A stretch of 64,000 nucleotides of DNA, taken from assembly GCF_019249245.1 (NCBI RefSeq), contig NZ_JAESDK010000005.1:62001-126000 (forward strand). Direction: 5' to 3'. Made by a program: the position numbers and the translations under genes. The DNA comes from Alteromonas lipotrueiana (lineage in GTDB: Bacteria > Pseudomonadota > Gammaproteobacteria > Enterobacterales > Alteromonadaceae). Below the pieces are notes generated by a model. It was not told the origin of the DNA and made no database searches. It saw only the letters and a list, made by a program, of their open reading frames with translations. Positions 1 through 8,198 of this stretch are shown here, piece by piece. Each line of letters opens with the position of its first letter. Position 1 is the stretch's first letter.

Positions 1-701
1 GGGTCGGTATCAATAATAGATACCGTGACTGCGCCCTGCCCGGCATAATCAAGTTGGATCTGGCCAGCCTGCTGGTCAACAATACTCACGTTTTCAAATT
101 CAAACTCTCCTTCACCCTCAAAGGTGAAGGTATAAATGCCAGGAGCATAAGCGTTATCTATGTCGGCGGTCATTACCGTAGTAAAAATAGCCTCAGCACG
201 ATCGCCATTTTTTAGCTGCATACTTACCGGCCAGCCGTCAGCATCAACGTTGATTTTTTGACTTAGCTGAGCATCGAAGCTTTTTGCCTGTTTTACAAAC
301 CAGCCGTGTTGAAGGCTGTCCAGACTTTCACCTGTTTTACCCGATGTTTTCATCACATCGGTAAATGTCCAGGCGGTCATATCTGAATTAATTTTTGCCA
401 GCTGGGCGCCCAGCCTGAACTGCTCAGGTGCAGCACTAACCGTTTCGGTCAGGTTGCCCACCGGAACATTAATTAACCCTCCCGACTGACCTGCTGGTGG
501 CGGTGTGCTGGTGGGTGGTTGCTGAACAGGAATATTAGAAGATGAACCTGGAAGCGGACCGGAAGCGCTTGGCACTGGTGTTGCCTGGTTTACTTCAGGC
601 ACACTTTGGGGCGTTTCAGGCTCACTGCTTCCGCCTGAACCACATGCAGTGATTAGGGTTGTACAGGCTATCATCGAGATGTAAATAATTGATTTGTTCA
701 T
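1..701 (-). CDS. Secreted lipoprotein, N-terminal part only
   Basis: The reading frame is open from an ATG at 701 to the left edge, so about 233 residues are visible and the C-terminus is missing. A short hydrophobic signal ends in a lipobox (L-I-T-A-C), predicting signal peptidase II cleavage and lipid attachment. A Pro/Ser/Gln-rich linker of about 60 residues follows, then a folded part containing the pattern W-T-F-T-D-V and a segment Y-x-P-G-x-Y-x-F-x-F-E-G-E-G ending in D-T-D-P. From memory this pattern recalls large uncharacterised secreted proteins of marine bacteria that may act on carbohydrates, but I cannot confirm the family or a function. It is transcribed off the window, away from rimI. 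Confidence 0.75.
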   Translation of the reverse strand, partial: MNKSIIYISMIACTTLITACGSGGSSEPETPQSVPEVNQATPVPSASGPLPGSSSNIPVQQPPTSTPPPAGQSGGLINVPVGNLTETVSAAPEQFRLGAQLAKINSDMTAWTFTDVMKTSGKTGESLDSLQHGWFVKQAKSFDAQLSQKINVDADGWPVSMQLKNGDRAEAIFTTVMTADIDNAYAPGIYTFTFEGEGEFEFENVSIVDQQAGQIQLDYAGQGAVTVSIIDTD

Positions 702-945
702 AACTGCAACACACTTCGTTAACGTCAGAATTTGCGTTTTGCAAGCTGACAGGGCAGGAGCAGTAAGAGTAGCTTCTTGGTTGGTAAACCCCTATGAAAA
801 CGAGGTATAAGTACTAATACGCAAGTATTTACAGGGCGTAAAACTTTGTCTAAAGTGTATTTTTTTAGTTTAAATAACAATAACTTGATTTTTAGTTAGC
901 AAGCTAAAAATCGTGGAAAATTTGAAAGGTATAAATTAGGAAACC

Positions 946-1413
946 CTAATTTTCAGGATTTAATGTACAACTCATGATAAGCGCATCTTCTGCTGAAGAG
1001 CTTGAGTCGGCGGCAGGATAATAGCCTTTACGCGTTTCAAAAAGTTTAAACCCACTGGATGTATACAGTGAAATCGCAACATGGTTACTTGCCCGCACCT
1101 CAAGCCATAGCGTTGCCATATTATGCGTAGCGCAATAGTTTATGACATCGTGTAATAGCCTTCGACCAGCCTGCTGGCCGCGTGCCGCCGTGTGAATTCC
1201 AATATCAATCAGTGTAGCTTCGTCTGCTACCATCAATACAATGGCATACCCAATCAGCTTTTCACGCTGACGCACAACACGTAAACAGTAAGGTGTGGTG
1301 GTGCTATCGACAAAGGTTTCAAATCGCCAGGGATTCGGTACTACCTGACAGTGAAGCGCATGTGCCAACGCAATTTCCCGTTCGTTTGCAGTGTCAATAC
1401 AAAATGAATCCAT
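946..1413 (-). CDS. rimI: Ribosomal protein alanine N-acetyltransferase RimI
   Basis: This is a GNAT-fold enzyme of 155 residues that would acetylate the N-terminal alanine of ribosomal protein S18 using acetyl-CoA. The acetyl-CoA loop R-G-Q-Q-A-G-R-R-L-L and the following W-L-E-V-R-x-S-N-x-x-A-I-x-L-Y segment with G-F are typical of RimI, as is the C-terminal R-K-G-Y-Y-P-A...E-D-A-L-I-M. I chose the ATG at 1413 because an AGGGG lies about eight bases upstream. A longer start at 1446 would overlap holD by 28 bases. The gene directly follows holD, the usual holD-rimI pairing in gammaproteobacteria, so the two are probably co-transcribed. Confidence 0.9.
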   Translation of the reverse strand: MDSFCIDTANEREIALAHALHCQVVPNPWRFETFVDSTTTPYCLRVVRQREKLIGYAIVLMVADEATLIDIGIHTAARGQQAGRRLLHDVINYCATHNMATLWLEVRASNHVAISLYTSSGFKLFETRKGYYPAADSSSSAEDALIMSCTLNPEN

Positions 1414-1418
1414 ACGTT

Positions 1419-1910
1419 TCACCCCTGCTGTAACATTGCTTGCCATAGCTGCTTCTTATCTGCGGCGGTCAAATCTGCCGGGGCTACCGGTAAAACAACG
1501 AGGGTTGAGGTTACCTTTAGTGATGTACCAATGACTACCTCACAGGCCTTAGCATTTGGCATAATCAAAGCTAGGGCGTGCTCAATATCAACGAGTAAAT
1601 TTTTAGCGTCGGTTTGTTGGGCGGCGGTAAGCGGAGTTACCGAAGCCGCTGATGCGGTTTTAGGTTTAGGCTGGGCAGGAGATACTGTATCGGGCTGTGT
1701 TTCACTAGCCGCACTTTTTGTATCATCATTTAGGTTAGAGCGTAATGCAGCAAGTTGCTCTATACGATTTGGCGAAGCCTGGATTCTGGTTGTTACTGCC
1801 TGGGGCCCTTCTGACCCGGAAGAATCTTCAGAAGATACGTGCTGTTCAGCGGGCAACCATACGCAAATACCCATTTGTTGCAATGCCGCTATTTGAGAAA
1901 AATTTAACAC
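1419..1910 (-). CDS. holD: DNA polymerase III psi subunit HolD
   Basis: This 163-residue protein is the probable psi subunit, which links the clamp loader to SSB through chi. The N-terminus (A-A-L-Q-Q-M-G-I-C-V-W-L-P) matches the conserved start of HolD, where Q-L-Q-Q-L-G-I-x-x-W is typical. The middle third is low-complexity, rich in Ser, Pro, Thr and Ala, and the conserved C-terminal part ends in L-W-Q-A-M-L-Q-Q. Translation starts at GTG; the next ATG would cut into the conserved N-terminus. Psi sequences diverge quickly, so the call leans on the N-terminal motif and on the adjacency to rimI. Confidence 0.75.
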   Translation of the reverse strand: MLNFSQIAALQQMGICVWLPAEQHVSSEDSSGSEGPQAVTTRIQASPNRIEQLAALRSNLNDDTKSAASETQPDTVSPAQPKPKTASAASVTPLTAAQQTDAKNLLVDIEHALALIMPNAKACEVVIGTSLKVTSTLVVLPVAPADLTAADKKQLWQAMLQQG

Positions 1911-1976
1911 GGTTTGTTCAACCTGAAGCCAAAGAGGTAATACACTAGACTGAAATAATCATAAAAGAAAGGAAAG

Positions 1977-2053
1977 TGGCAGGGGTGGAGGGACTCGAAC
2001 CCCCAACCATCGGTTTTGGAGACCGCTGTTCTACCAATTCGAACTACACCCCT
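1977..2053 (-). tRNA. tRNA-Trp (anticodon CCA)
   Basis: A complete 77-base cloverleaf with an encoded 3' CCA. The acceptor stem AGGGGTG pairs with CACCCCT, the D-arm contains TAGTTCGAATTGGTAGAA, the anticodon loop is CTCCAAA, and the T-loop is GGTTCGAGTCC. It closely follows the enterobacterial tRNA-Trp. No other tRNA is adjacent. Confidence 0.97.
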
Positions 2054-2066
2054 AGCGCGGTTTCGC

Positions 2067-2094
2067 ATTATACGTATGCAATACAAAAGGTAAA
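2067..2094 (-). promoter_or_regulatory. Probable sigma-70 promoter of tRNA-Trp
   Basis: On the minus strand a perfect -10 (TATAAT, 2072-2067) is preceded by a TTTACC -35 (2094-2089, four of six matches) with a 16-base spacer. A GC-rich stretch (GCGAAACCGCGC) separates the -10 from the tRNA 5' end, as expected for a stringently controlled stable RNA promoter. Confidence 0.55.
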
Positions 2095-2173
2095 GACTTT
2101 TTACCAAAGACATGACCAACTGCTTATCATTTCAGCAAATTGTACAGGCCTTGTACACTTGACCTGATTCGGC

Positions 2174-2941
2174 TCAATTGCCACTGGTCGCATTCATCGC
2201 TGCAACCCACACTTGGTCGGTAATATTCACTACCTTATTATAAAAGCTGATTTGTTCTGTAATGTGTGGCAAGGCTATGCCGGTAGCGGTGGCATACGCC
2301 TGATACAACTGCCCACACTGGCTTTCACTATAATTATTTATGGCACAACAACTGGCGATATCAAAAAACCGGTTAACCGCCCCGCTGTATTCCCAGTCAA
2401 TAATCATCAGCGGTGATAAACGTAATATGTGCCCGGCCGATAAGTCATTGTGCCCACACACTTGTTCGGTCTGCTCAATCGGTTTGCGATACAAGGCATC
2501 AATTATTAATTGGGCGTTTTTGTTTAACTGACTGTCTGGCGGTGGTGCTGCCAGTGTTAGATAATGGCGAAGCCGCTCTGGTAGGTTTAACAGCGGTGCG
2601 GTTATCGGTAAGCTGTGAATTTTCCCTAAGATTTCACCTAAAGTGCCTGGCTGAACTTTTACAAAGTGACGTGCTTCTAAACGTTCCACCCACCAATTGT
2701 TATCTGGGCTTAACCACAAAGGCTCTGGCGCAATATGGTAGCGGGCTAACTGTTGCTGCAATCTGAACTGCGCTTGCCGGTCGATTCCGCTAAACGTATC
2801 GTCGCCCAACCATTTTATCAAATACTGGCCATTGCGGTCTTTTAACGCATAAACATGGTTGACCGCCCCACCCTGAACAGGCTCTGCTATTGTATCGCGA
2901 TGAATCGATAACGCGTTATACAACTCATCAGGTATAAGCAT
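2174..2941 (-). CDS. Phosphotransferase-family kinase, probable thiamine kinase
   Basis: This 255-residue protein belongs to the aminoglycoside phosphotransferase/choline kinase (APH) fold. It has the N-terminal G-G-A-V-N-H-V-Y-x-L nucleotide-binding strand, a catalytic loop C-G-H-N-D-L-S-x-G-H-I-L and the metal-binding I-I-D-W-E-Y-S-G. Related kinases phosphorylate choline, homoserine, methylthioribose or thiamine (YcfN/ThiK). It is the last gene of a TPP-riboswitch operon, immediately after pnuT, so thiamine is the likely substrate: phosphorylation traps imported thiamine and starts its conversion to TPP. The substrate is inferred from context only. I chose the ATG at 2941, which overlaps pnuT by 14 bases; a longer start at 3007 would overlap it by 80. 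Confidence 0.8.
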   Translation of the reverse strand: MLIPDELYNALSIHRDTIAEPVQGGAVNHVYALKDRNGQYLIKWLGDDTFSGIDRQAQFRLQQQLARYHIAPEPLWLSPDNNWWVERLEARHFVKVQPGTLGEILGKIHSLPITAPLLNLPERLRHYLTLAAPPPDSQLNKNAQLIIDALYRKPIEQTEQVCGHNDLSAGHILRLSPLMIIDWEYSGAVNRFFDIASCCAINNYSESQCGQLYQAYATATGIALPHITEQISFYNKVVNITDQVWVAAMNATSGN

Positions 2942-3539
2942 GCTGGGGATCTTGCTGCTCGCGATATTCAGTGCGCCACTGAAGATACCCATAAACTGAA
3001 AAACCAACGTAACAGGTAAACAGGCACGCGGTTAATACCAACCCGGTCTGCCCGTACAGGTAAGCCGATGCCAGATTGATAAAAAACCAGTACACCCAGT
3101 TTTGCAAAACTTTATGCGCAACCATAAAGGTGGTTACTACACTCAGTACCTGAATACAGGCATCAAGCCATAAAAACTGGTTGCTAAACTGGCCTTCGGC
3201 TACCGTTGCTAATCCCCACCCTGCTATTAGCAACAGCGGCACCATAACCAGATGCCAGCCCCAGCTAAGCGAATAAATAGTTTGTTTTTCTTCATCTCCA
3301 CGCTGCCACTGGTAATAGCCATAAATTGCCATCAGCATGTAAAAGAAGTTTAAAACCGACTGAAAAGGCAGCGTGACCTGCCAAAACAAAAAAGTGTAGA
3401 TACCCGTACTGATGAATGCACACAACCAACACCAACTGCTTTGAAGCGCGGCCAGCCAAACATACCCTAAGGCAAAAAGGACAGCAGCCCACTCCAGCGC
3501 TGATGTGTCAATCAACTGCTGTATAAAGGTATCTATCAT
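2928..3539 (-). CDS. pnuT: PnuT, PnuC-family thiamine transporter
   Basis: An integral membrane protein of 203 residues with about seven hydrophobic segments. The PnuC family is recognised by the F-F-Y-x-x-M-x-x-Y-G-Y-Y-Q-W motif around residues 65-80 and by aromatic, Trp-rich helices. PnuC itself imports nicotinamide riboside. The PnuT branch is defined largely by association with TPP riboswitches and imports thiamine by facilitated diffusion, with trapping by a kinase. The upstream riboswitch and the following kinase gene support the PnuT assignment. It starts six bases after the preceding gene and overlaps the kinase gene. Confidence 0.88.
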   Translation of the reverse strand: MIDTFIQQLIDTSALEWAAVLFALGYVWLAALQSSWCWLCAFISTGIYTFLFWQVTLPFQSVLNFFYMLMAIYGYYQWQRGDEEKQTIYSLSWGWHLVMVPLLLIAGWGLATVAEGQFSNQFLWLDACIQVLSVVTTFMVAHKVLQNWVYWFFINLASAYLYGQTGLVLTACLFTCYVGFSVYGYLQWRTEYREQQDPQHAYT

Positions 3540-3544
3540 GTTGT

Positions 3545-3808
3545 TTAAGACCCCTTATTAGCGTGCATTGCATCAAAGTTTAAGAACTTCGCTACAAAAA
3601 TCGCCTGACCTACTTCTTCGTGAGTACGCTGCATTTCTTCTCCCAGCACCTTCATGACGGTTTGGTAATCGCCGTGCACTGTCGTACTGGTGGCTTTTGT
3701 GTCTATTGATAGCTGCGTATGTTCGTTCAACCGAGCAATAAACTGCTTAATTGGCTCAATGTACTCATTCATTAGTGGATACAATGAAATTTCAACCATA
3801 ACCTGCAT
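3545..3808 (-). CDS. YkoF/MTH1187-like thiamine-binding protein
   Basis: A small soluble protein of 87 residues beginning with the M-x-V-M-V-E-I-S-L-Y-P-L strand typical of the MTH1187/YkoF (formerly DUF77) family. It then has an I-x-x-F-I-x-x-L segment and a T-x-V-x-G-D-Y-x-x-V-M-x-x-L core. YkoF of Bacillus binds thiamine or HMP, and single-domain members dimerise into a ferredoxin-like fold. Here it sits between the outer membrane receptor and the PnuT permease. A cytoplasmic or periplasmic thiamine-binding helper role is plausible, but no signal peptide is visible. A GGAGC ribosome binding site precedes the ATG. Confidence 0.8.
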   Translation of the reverse strand: MQVMVEISLYPLMNEYIEPIKQFIARLNEHTQLSIDTKATSTTVHGDYQTVMKVLGEEMQRTHEEVGQAIFVAKFLNFDAMHANKGS

Positions 3809-3817
3809 AGTATGCTC

Positions 3818-5878
3818 CTAAAATTGGTAGTTGAAGGTAATACCAAACTGACGGCCTTCGGCCAATTGATAATAGGGCTCATTAAACGCGTAATTGTCGC
3901 GGGGGTCATTACTAAAGCCACCAAAACCTCTGACGTAATAGGTCTTATCAAAAAGATTTTTAACCCACAACGTGGTGCTCCAAACTTCTTGCTGCCAGTT
4001 TATTTGAGTATTAAACAAGGTAGCAGAAGGCGACATTACATCGTGACCGTCTGAAAAGCGATAGCGATCTTTAAAGTCAATTTCAGCACGCCAGCTTAAT
4101 GTCTCGGTAAGGACTACGTCGCTGAAAAGGTTCGCTGTCCATTTGGGCGCCTGAGCCTGACGCTGCTCATCAACTTGTTCGCCTTTAGCGTTGGTGTATT
4201 GTTCAAAACGCGCATCAAGGTAACCCACACTTGCCTGTAATTGCCAACGGCTATTTACCTGCCAGTTTGCTTCAGCTTCAAACCCTTGGTTGGTTCCCAA
4301 ATCGGCATTGTCGATAATATCAATAAAATCAGGTGTACCATCGGCTCTAATTTCGACATCAAAATCGTTAACCTGGGTATTGTCGCGTTGCATATAAAAT
4401 AATGCCGCTCTTAATGTGATATCAGAATTAATAAAAGGCCCTTTGACTCCTAATTCATAGTTCCAGTTATATTCTTCTTCAAAAAAACGATTATCAGATG
4501 ATACACGTTGCGCAGGGTTGATCCCCCCGCCCTTAAAACCGCGGCTAACACTGGCGTACCAGAGCTTTTCCCATGCGCTGTACTGCAACGCAACTTTGCC
4601 GCCAACCATGTCCGTATTGTGACTTTGTTGCATCCCCTGGTTATCGGCATAGTCAAAATCATAGTTTTCAAACCGCAAACCTACGATTAACGCTAAATCC
4701 TGGCTCAACTGCGACTGTGTTTCACCGTAAAAGGCTTTAGTGGTTGGCGTGTACTCACTCACAAAATCTTCTGGGGCGTAAGTGTACTCACGGGTAAGTG
4801 CTTCGTCGGTACCTTTAAAGTGAGCCCCCAGTGTCCAGCCGGTAGTATTATTAAACAAGCGTGTTGACGGTGAAGAGGTGAAGCGAATTTCTGCCGTCTG
4901 CGTATCGATACTTCTAAAGTATGCATCAAATGAGCTGTAGGTAGCGGGATGAAACGCGGGGAAAACCCAATCTTCATCATAACCATACGCGGTATTATGG
5001 CTCGCGTGGGTGGCTAATATCGTCAGTTGCCCTGCGTCAAAATTTTGCGTGACCCTTGCACTTACCGCATGGGTTTGCTGTTCATCAAACCCTGGCTCAT
5101 CAGCAAAAGATTCGCGGGTGTTGTCTAACGAAAAAGCATCGTACCCATTATCAATGTCGTACCAACGGTAGCTAATATCTGCCACTGTATTGTTATCAAT
5201 ATCCCATTGCACGGCTAGCCGTGCTGCGGTTTCATCAATATTATTGGTATCACTGCGGTTTAAAAAACGGTTTTCTACAAAACCATCGCTGGCATTGTGA
5301 ACAGCACTCACTCGGTAGCGTACAGAGTCAGATAGGGCCTGGCCCGCTGCACCCTCTATTCGATAGCTGTTTTTATTGCCGGCGCGTAATTGCACATGAC
5401 TGGTTTGATCTTCTGTAGGCTGCGCGCTGACAATTTTTATAGCTCCGGCTAAAGCCCCGGTACCAAACAGGGTTGACTGCGGCCCGCGAAATACTTCTAC
5501 CTGCTGTGTATCGAACAAGACCCCCGTAGCCCCAAGACCAGAAAAGTCAAAATCGTCTACTAAAAAGCTTACCGACGGGTTGATAGGTTCAGCAAACTGA
5601 GAACGCTCGCCAATACCCCGAATTTGAACAAACCTGCCGCGAGAGGCGCCTGCTGCAAAATTAACATTGGGGGCAATATTCAAAATATCAGCTAAATATT
5701 CTGCCTGACGACTTTGAACCCGCTGTTCGCCCACAATTGTTGCACTGGCGCTGAGCTGGTCCAGTGTTGCTTTTTGAAAGTCTGAGGTAACCACAATGGT
5801 TTCAATACTTGTTTCGTCAGCGGTTGCTGCAAACGACATGCAGGACAATAACGCAACCATGATAGGATTTTTTTTCAT
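3818..5878 (-). CDS. TonB-dependent outer membrane receptor, probable thiamine receptor
   Basis: A beta-barrel receptor of 686 residues with a signal peptide of about 21 residues, a TonB box (E-T-I-V-V-T-S) and a plug domain with Q-I-R-G-I-G-E-R and V-E-V-F-R-G-P-Q-S-T-L-F-G. The barrel ends in a terminal aromatic residue (F-G-I-T-F-N-Y-Q-F), the usual signal for outer membrane assembly. TPP-riboswitch-linked receptors of this type have been proposed as thiamine receptors in Alteromonadales and Bacteroidetes. The ligand here is inferred from the riboswitch and downstream pnuT. I prefer the ATG at 5878 to the TTG just before it. The upstream hairpin overlaps its weak ribosome binding site. Confidence 0.88.
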   Translation of the reverse strand: MKKNPIMVALLSCMSFAATADETSIETIVVTSDFQKATLDQLSASATIVGEQRVQSRQAEYLADILNIAPNVNFAAGASRGRFVQIRGIGERSQFAEPINPSVSFLVDDFDFSGLGATGVLFDTQQVEVFRGPQSTLFGTGALAGAIKIVSAQPTEDQTSHVQLRAGNKNSYRIEGAAGQALSDSVRYRVSAVHNASDGFVENRFLNRSDTNNIDETAARLAVQWDIDNNTVADISYRWYDIDNGYDAFSLDNTRESFADEPGFDEQQTHAVSARVTQNFDAGQLTILATHASHNTAYGYDEDWVFPAFHPATYSSFDAYFRSIDTQTAEIRFTSSPSTRLFNNTTGWTLGAHFKGTDEALTREYTYAPEDFVSEYTPTTKAFYGETQSQLSQDLALIVGLRFENYDFDYADNQGMQQSHNTDMVGGKVALQYSAWEKLWYASVSRGFKGGGINPAQRVSSDNRFFEEEYNWNYELGVKGPFINSDITLRAALFYMQRDNTQVNDFDVEIRADGTPDFIDIIDNADLGTNQGFEAEANWQVNSRWQLQASVGYLDARFEQYTNAKGEQVDEQRQAQAPKWTANLFSDVVLTETLSWRAEIDFKDRYRFSDGHDVMSPSATLFNTQINWQQEVWSTTLWVKNLFDKTYYVRGFGGFSNDPRDNYAFNEPYYQLAEGRQFGITFNYQF

Positions 5879-5881
5879 CAA

Positions 5882-5912
5882 GGATCTCTGTTCTTATAGC
5901 GAAAAAAGATCC
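5882..5912 (-). promoter_or_regulatory. Hairpin at the receptor ribosome binding site, possible riboswitch expression platform
   Basis: On the minus strand GGATCT (5912-5907) can pair with AGATCC (5887-5882) across a 19-base loop. The 3' arm lies three bases upstream of the ATG, in the Shine-Dalgarno position. No intrinsic terminator is seen between the aptamer and the gene, so translational control is the likely output. This is inferred from the primary sequence only. Confidence 0.45.
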
Positions 5913-5945
5913 GGCTTAACGGCAGGTAAACTGGTCAGATGTAAA

Positions 5946-6029
5946 CACCATCCCTACGCCGGTATTATCCGGATCAGGTAAAGGGTCCCCACGAATGTGG
6001 ATCTCAGCCGGTTTAGGCGCCCCTTGGTC
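5946..6029 (-). promoter_or_regulatory. TPP riboswitch (thi-box) aptamer
   Basis: The minus strand carries the hallmark elements in order: a GGGGCGCC segment, the CTGAGA box, a short P3-type hairpin arm, GGACCC, then ACCTGAT-CCGGATAATACCGGCG and AGGGATGG. ACCA near 6027 and TGGT near 5948 close the P1 stem. This matches the thiamine pyrophosphate riboswitch consensus nearly base for base. It lies about 70 bases upstream of the TonB-dependent receptor and should reduce expression of the whole four-gene operon when TPP is abundant. Confidence 0.95.
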
Positions 6030-6431
6030 TGTCTTACTTAATATTTTACTGGGGAAGGAGTCTAACAAGTGAATTTAAATCGTCAAGCGAAAGAAAAAAG
6101 AATGCCCGCTATTAGTGACGGCGCGAGCATTCTTCAGATTGGTCGTCGAAGCCCGGATTTATAGCATCTATTGCACTATTAAATTTACAAAACCTGCTTG
6201 GCGGTAAGCGGTTTTGCCGGTTGACCTGATACCAACAGCTATAAATAAAGACAGGCAAAAGTATTCTGAAAAAGACAATCTTGCCTCTGATTGAGAATTT
6301 ATCCTGTTGGCACCTATAAATAGTAAAAAAAGAGGAGGTAATAAGACAGGACACCTTTTACTATATATGGGACAATTTTCTTAATTTATATAATGGTAGA
6401 GGCCAATAGCGCCGGCTTTTTAAGGAGCATT
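6030..6431. other. Intergenic region, no gene seen
   Basis: These 402 bases separate the TPP-riboswitch operon from the divergent AraC-HDOD gene and should hold both promoters. The sequence is AT-rich; the only long open frame on the minus strand (about 80 codons) has no ribosome binding site and no recognisable composition. An AAGGAG ribosome binding site at 6422-6427 serves the downstream gene. Confidence 0.5.
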
Positions 6432-8195
6432 ATGCAATACAGAGGTTTATTTTGGTCTGCAGTAGTGCGTGCTATTTTAAGTATGCGGCGCGATCAGGAC
6501 AATATGTCGATGGCCGATGCTAATGCCTTGGAAGCCCTACCCGACCTTGAAGCGGGGTTGATTAACGAGACAGCACTCAGTGCATTACTAGAGCCCCTGT
6601 GCCCAGAGGCTGAACGCCCATTGATAGGACGTTCTTTGATTGGCTATTTTGACTTTAATAAAATGGGTAACCTGGTCGTTTATGCTACCTCAGCTCAACA
6701 TATTGAAGCAGCATTACAGGCAATAATTCCGCGTTCTGAACAATGGCTTCATAGCAAAGTAACTCAAACTCAAAACAAAAATGATTTTATCGAATTAACC
6801 TGGCCGGCGGGTTCCACTCTGCTGTTAGATGATATGCAAAGCTATTTTTTATTAGCTTTATTTCGTCACTTAGCGGGTAGACGTTTTGATTTTGCCAGTA
6901 TTTGTCGCCCTTCCGGGCATGCCCCCTCACTGCTTACTGCCTTAAGCCAGAACGAATGGCAGACGGGTAAGCAGGTTTCTTTGCAATTTGACCCCCAGTG
7001 GCTACAAAGACCCTCGTTTTACCATAGCCAGGCAATGGAAAAACTTCTGGCCCCCACCTTAAGTCGTATTGAAGCGCCCGGGCTTAGAGAAACATTATTA
7101 CATGTATTTGCCAAAGCAGAAGCGCCAGCCCGAATTCGTGCTGAATGGGTGGCCCAGCAGATGAACCAGAGCGAATCAGGTTTACGCCGGTTATTGCGTG
7201 CGCACAATATTACTTTTAGCGCCGTGCTTAAAGAATATATTCACGACAAATCCTGTCAAAAACTACTGGCTGGCGATAAGACTGAAGATACCGCTGTGGC
7301 CTTAGGGTTTTCAGACAGACGATCGTTTGAACGAAGCTTCAAAGAATATGCGGGTATTAGTGCCGGTCAGCTAAGACAGCTAGGTAACCGGCTGCGCTTT
7401 CATAAAGGCAATCATAGTTTGCTGGACATTGTTGACAACCTGCCGCCGCTCCCCGCGACCATTCAATCGTTAATGCAACTTGACGATGACACCATGACGC
7501 TGAAGTCGGTGGTACAACTTATCGAAAAAGATCCCATTTTCCAGGCTCATATTATGAGCAAGGCCAGTAAAGCTATTTATGGCTCGTCGCCCGATACCTT
7601 AGAACAAGCCATTGGCCGAAATCTGGGCCTGAGTAATATTAAAAACCTGGCGGTATTGTTTGCAGCTCAACAACAATTAAACGCACAATGCCGGCACCGG
7701 GAAGTGGAAAAACTTACCGATGCGATGTTATTGAGTTTACCAATATTTAATGCATTAACTGCGGAAACGGAAGTGTCGGCCGCGAACACAGAAGTATCAA
7801 AGCAGTTAATTTTGTTTAGTACATTGTCGGTATTTTTGGTTTTTCACGACAAATGCCTGTTTGTGGATGGCGTAATGCGGGCATGGGAAAGCTGTAAAAC
7901 ATTTAGTGAGTTTGTCGATTTGCTCAATACTGAGTTTGGAATTTGTCTTTATGGCGCAACTTCTTTAATGTTGCTTCGCTGGGGCTTTAATAGCGATATT
8001 AACCAAAAGCTCTGGAAGCTATGTCAAACGACCGACACGGAAAAAACGTCGGGCACGGCGGGTCGTATTGTTGATGCGCACAACATCAGCTTTACGTTGT
8101 GCGCCATGGGGCAAAATCAGCGCTCAGATATCTTGTCTACCTTTCCGGCGGCATCCAATGCACGCATACAGTCAATTTTAAGCCAGTGGCAATAA
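6432..8195 (+). CDS. AraC-type regulator fused to a C-terminal HDOD domain
   Basis: This 587-residue protein combines two modules rarely seen together. Residues 1 to about 205 resemble the ligand-sensing domain of OruR/ArgR-like AraC regulators. Residues 222-317 form an AraC-type double helix-turn-helix, including A-V-A-L-G-F-S-D-R-R-S-F-E-R-S-F-K-E-Y. From about residue 330 (L-D-I-V-D-N-L-P-P-L-P-A-T-I) to about 550 it looks like an HDOD domain, a catalytically dead HD relative found in bacterial signalling proteins. The start at 6432 is supported by AAGGAG five bases upstream. The gene ends three bases before the convergent thioesterase gene. Target genes and ligand cannot be told from the sequence. 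Confidence 0.8.
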   Translation: MQYRGLFWSAVVRAILSMRRDQDNMSMADANALEALPDLEAGLINETALSALLEPLCPEAERPLIGRSLIGYFDFNKMGNLVVYATSAQHIEAALQAIIPRSEQWLHSKVTQTQNKNDFIELTWPAGSTLLLDDMQSYFLLALFRHLAGRRFDFASICRPSGHAPSLLTALSQNEWQTGKQVSLQFDPQWLQRPSFYHSQAMEKLLAPTLSRIEAPGLRETLLHVFAKAEAPARIRAEWVAQQMNQSESGLRRLLRAHNITFSAVLKEYIHDKSCQKLLAGDKTEDTAVALGFSDRRSFERSFKEYAGISAGQLRQLGNRLRFHKGNHSLLDIVDNLPPLPATIQSLMQLDDDTMTLKSVVQLIEKDPIFQAHIMSKASKAIYGSSPDTLEQAIGRNLGLSNIKNLAVLFAAQQQLNAQCRHREVEKLTDAMLLSLPIFNALTAETEVSAANTEVSKQLILFSTLSVFLVFHDKCLFVDGVMRAWESCKTFSEFVDLLNTEFGICLYGATSLMLLRWGFNSDINQKLWKLCQTTDTEKTSGTAGRIVDAHNISFTLCAMGQNQRSDILSTFPAASNARIQSILSQWQ

Positions 8196-8198
8196 ACC

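Noticed and set aside
1531-1896. Plus-strand frame of 121 codons opposite holD
   Set aside because: It is the shadow of the low-complexity part of holD and has no ribosome binding site.
6112-6354. Open frame of about 80 codons on the minus strand in the gap before the AraC-HDOD gene
   Set aside because: No ribosome binding site, biased composition rich in Phe, Ser and Arg, and no recognisable motif; it looks like chance in AT-rich DNA.
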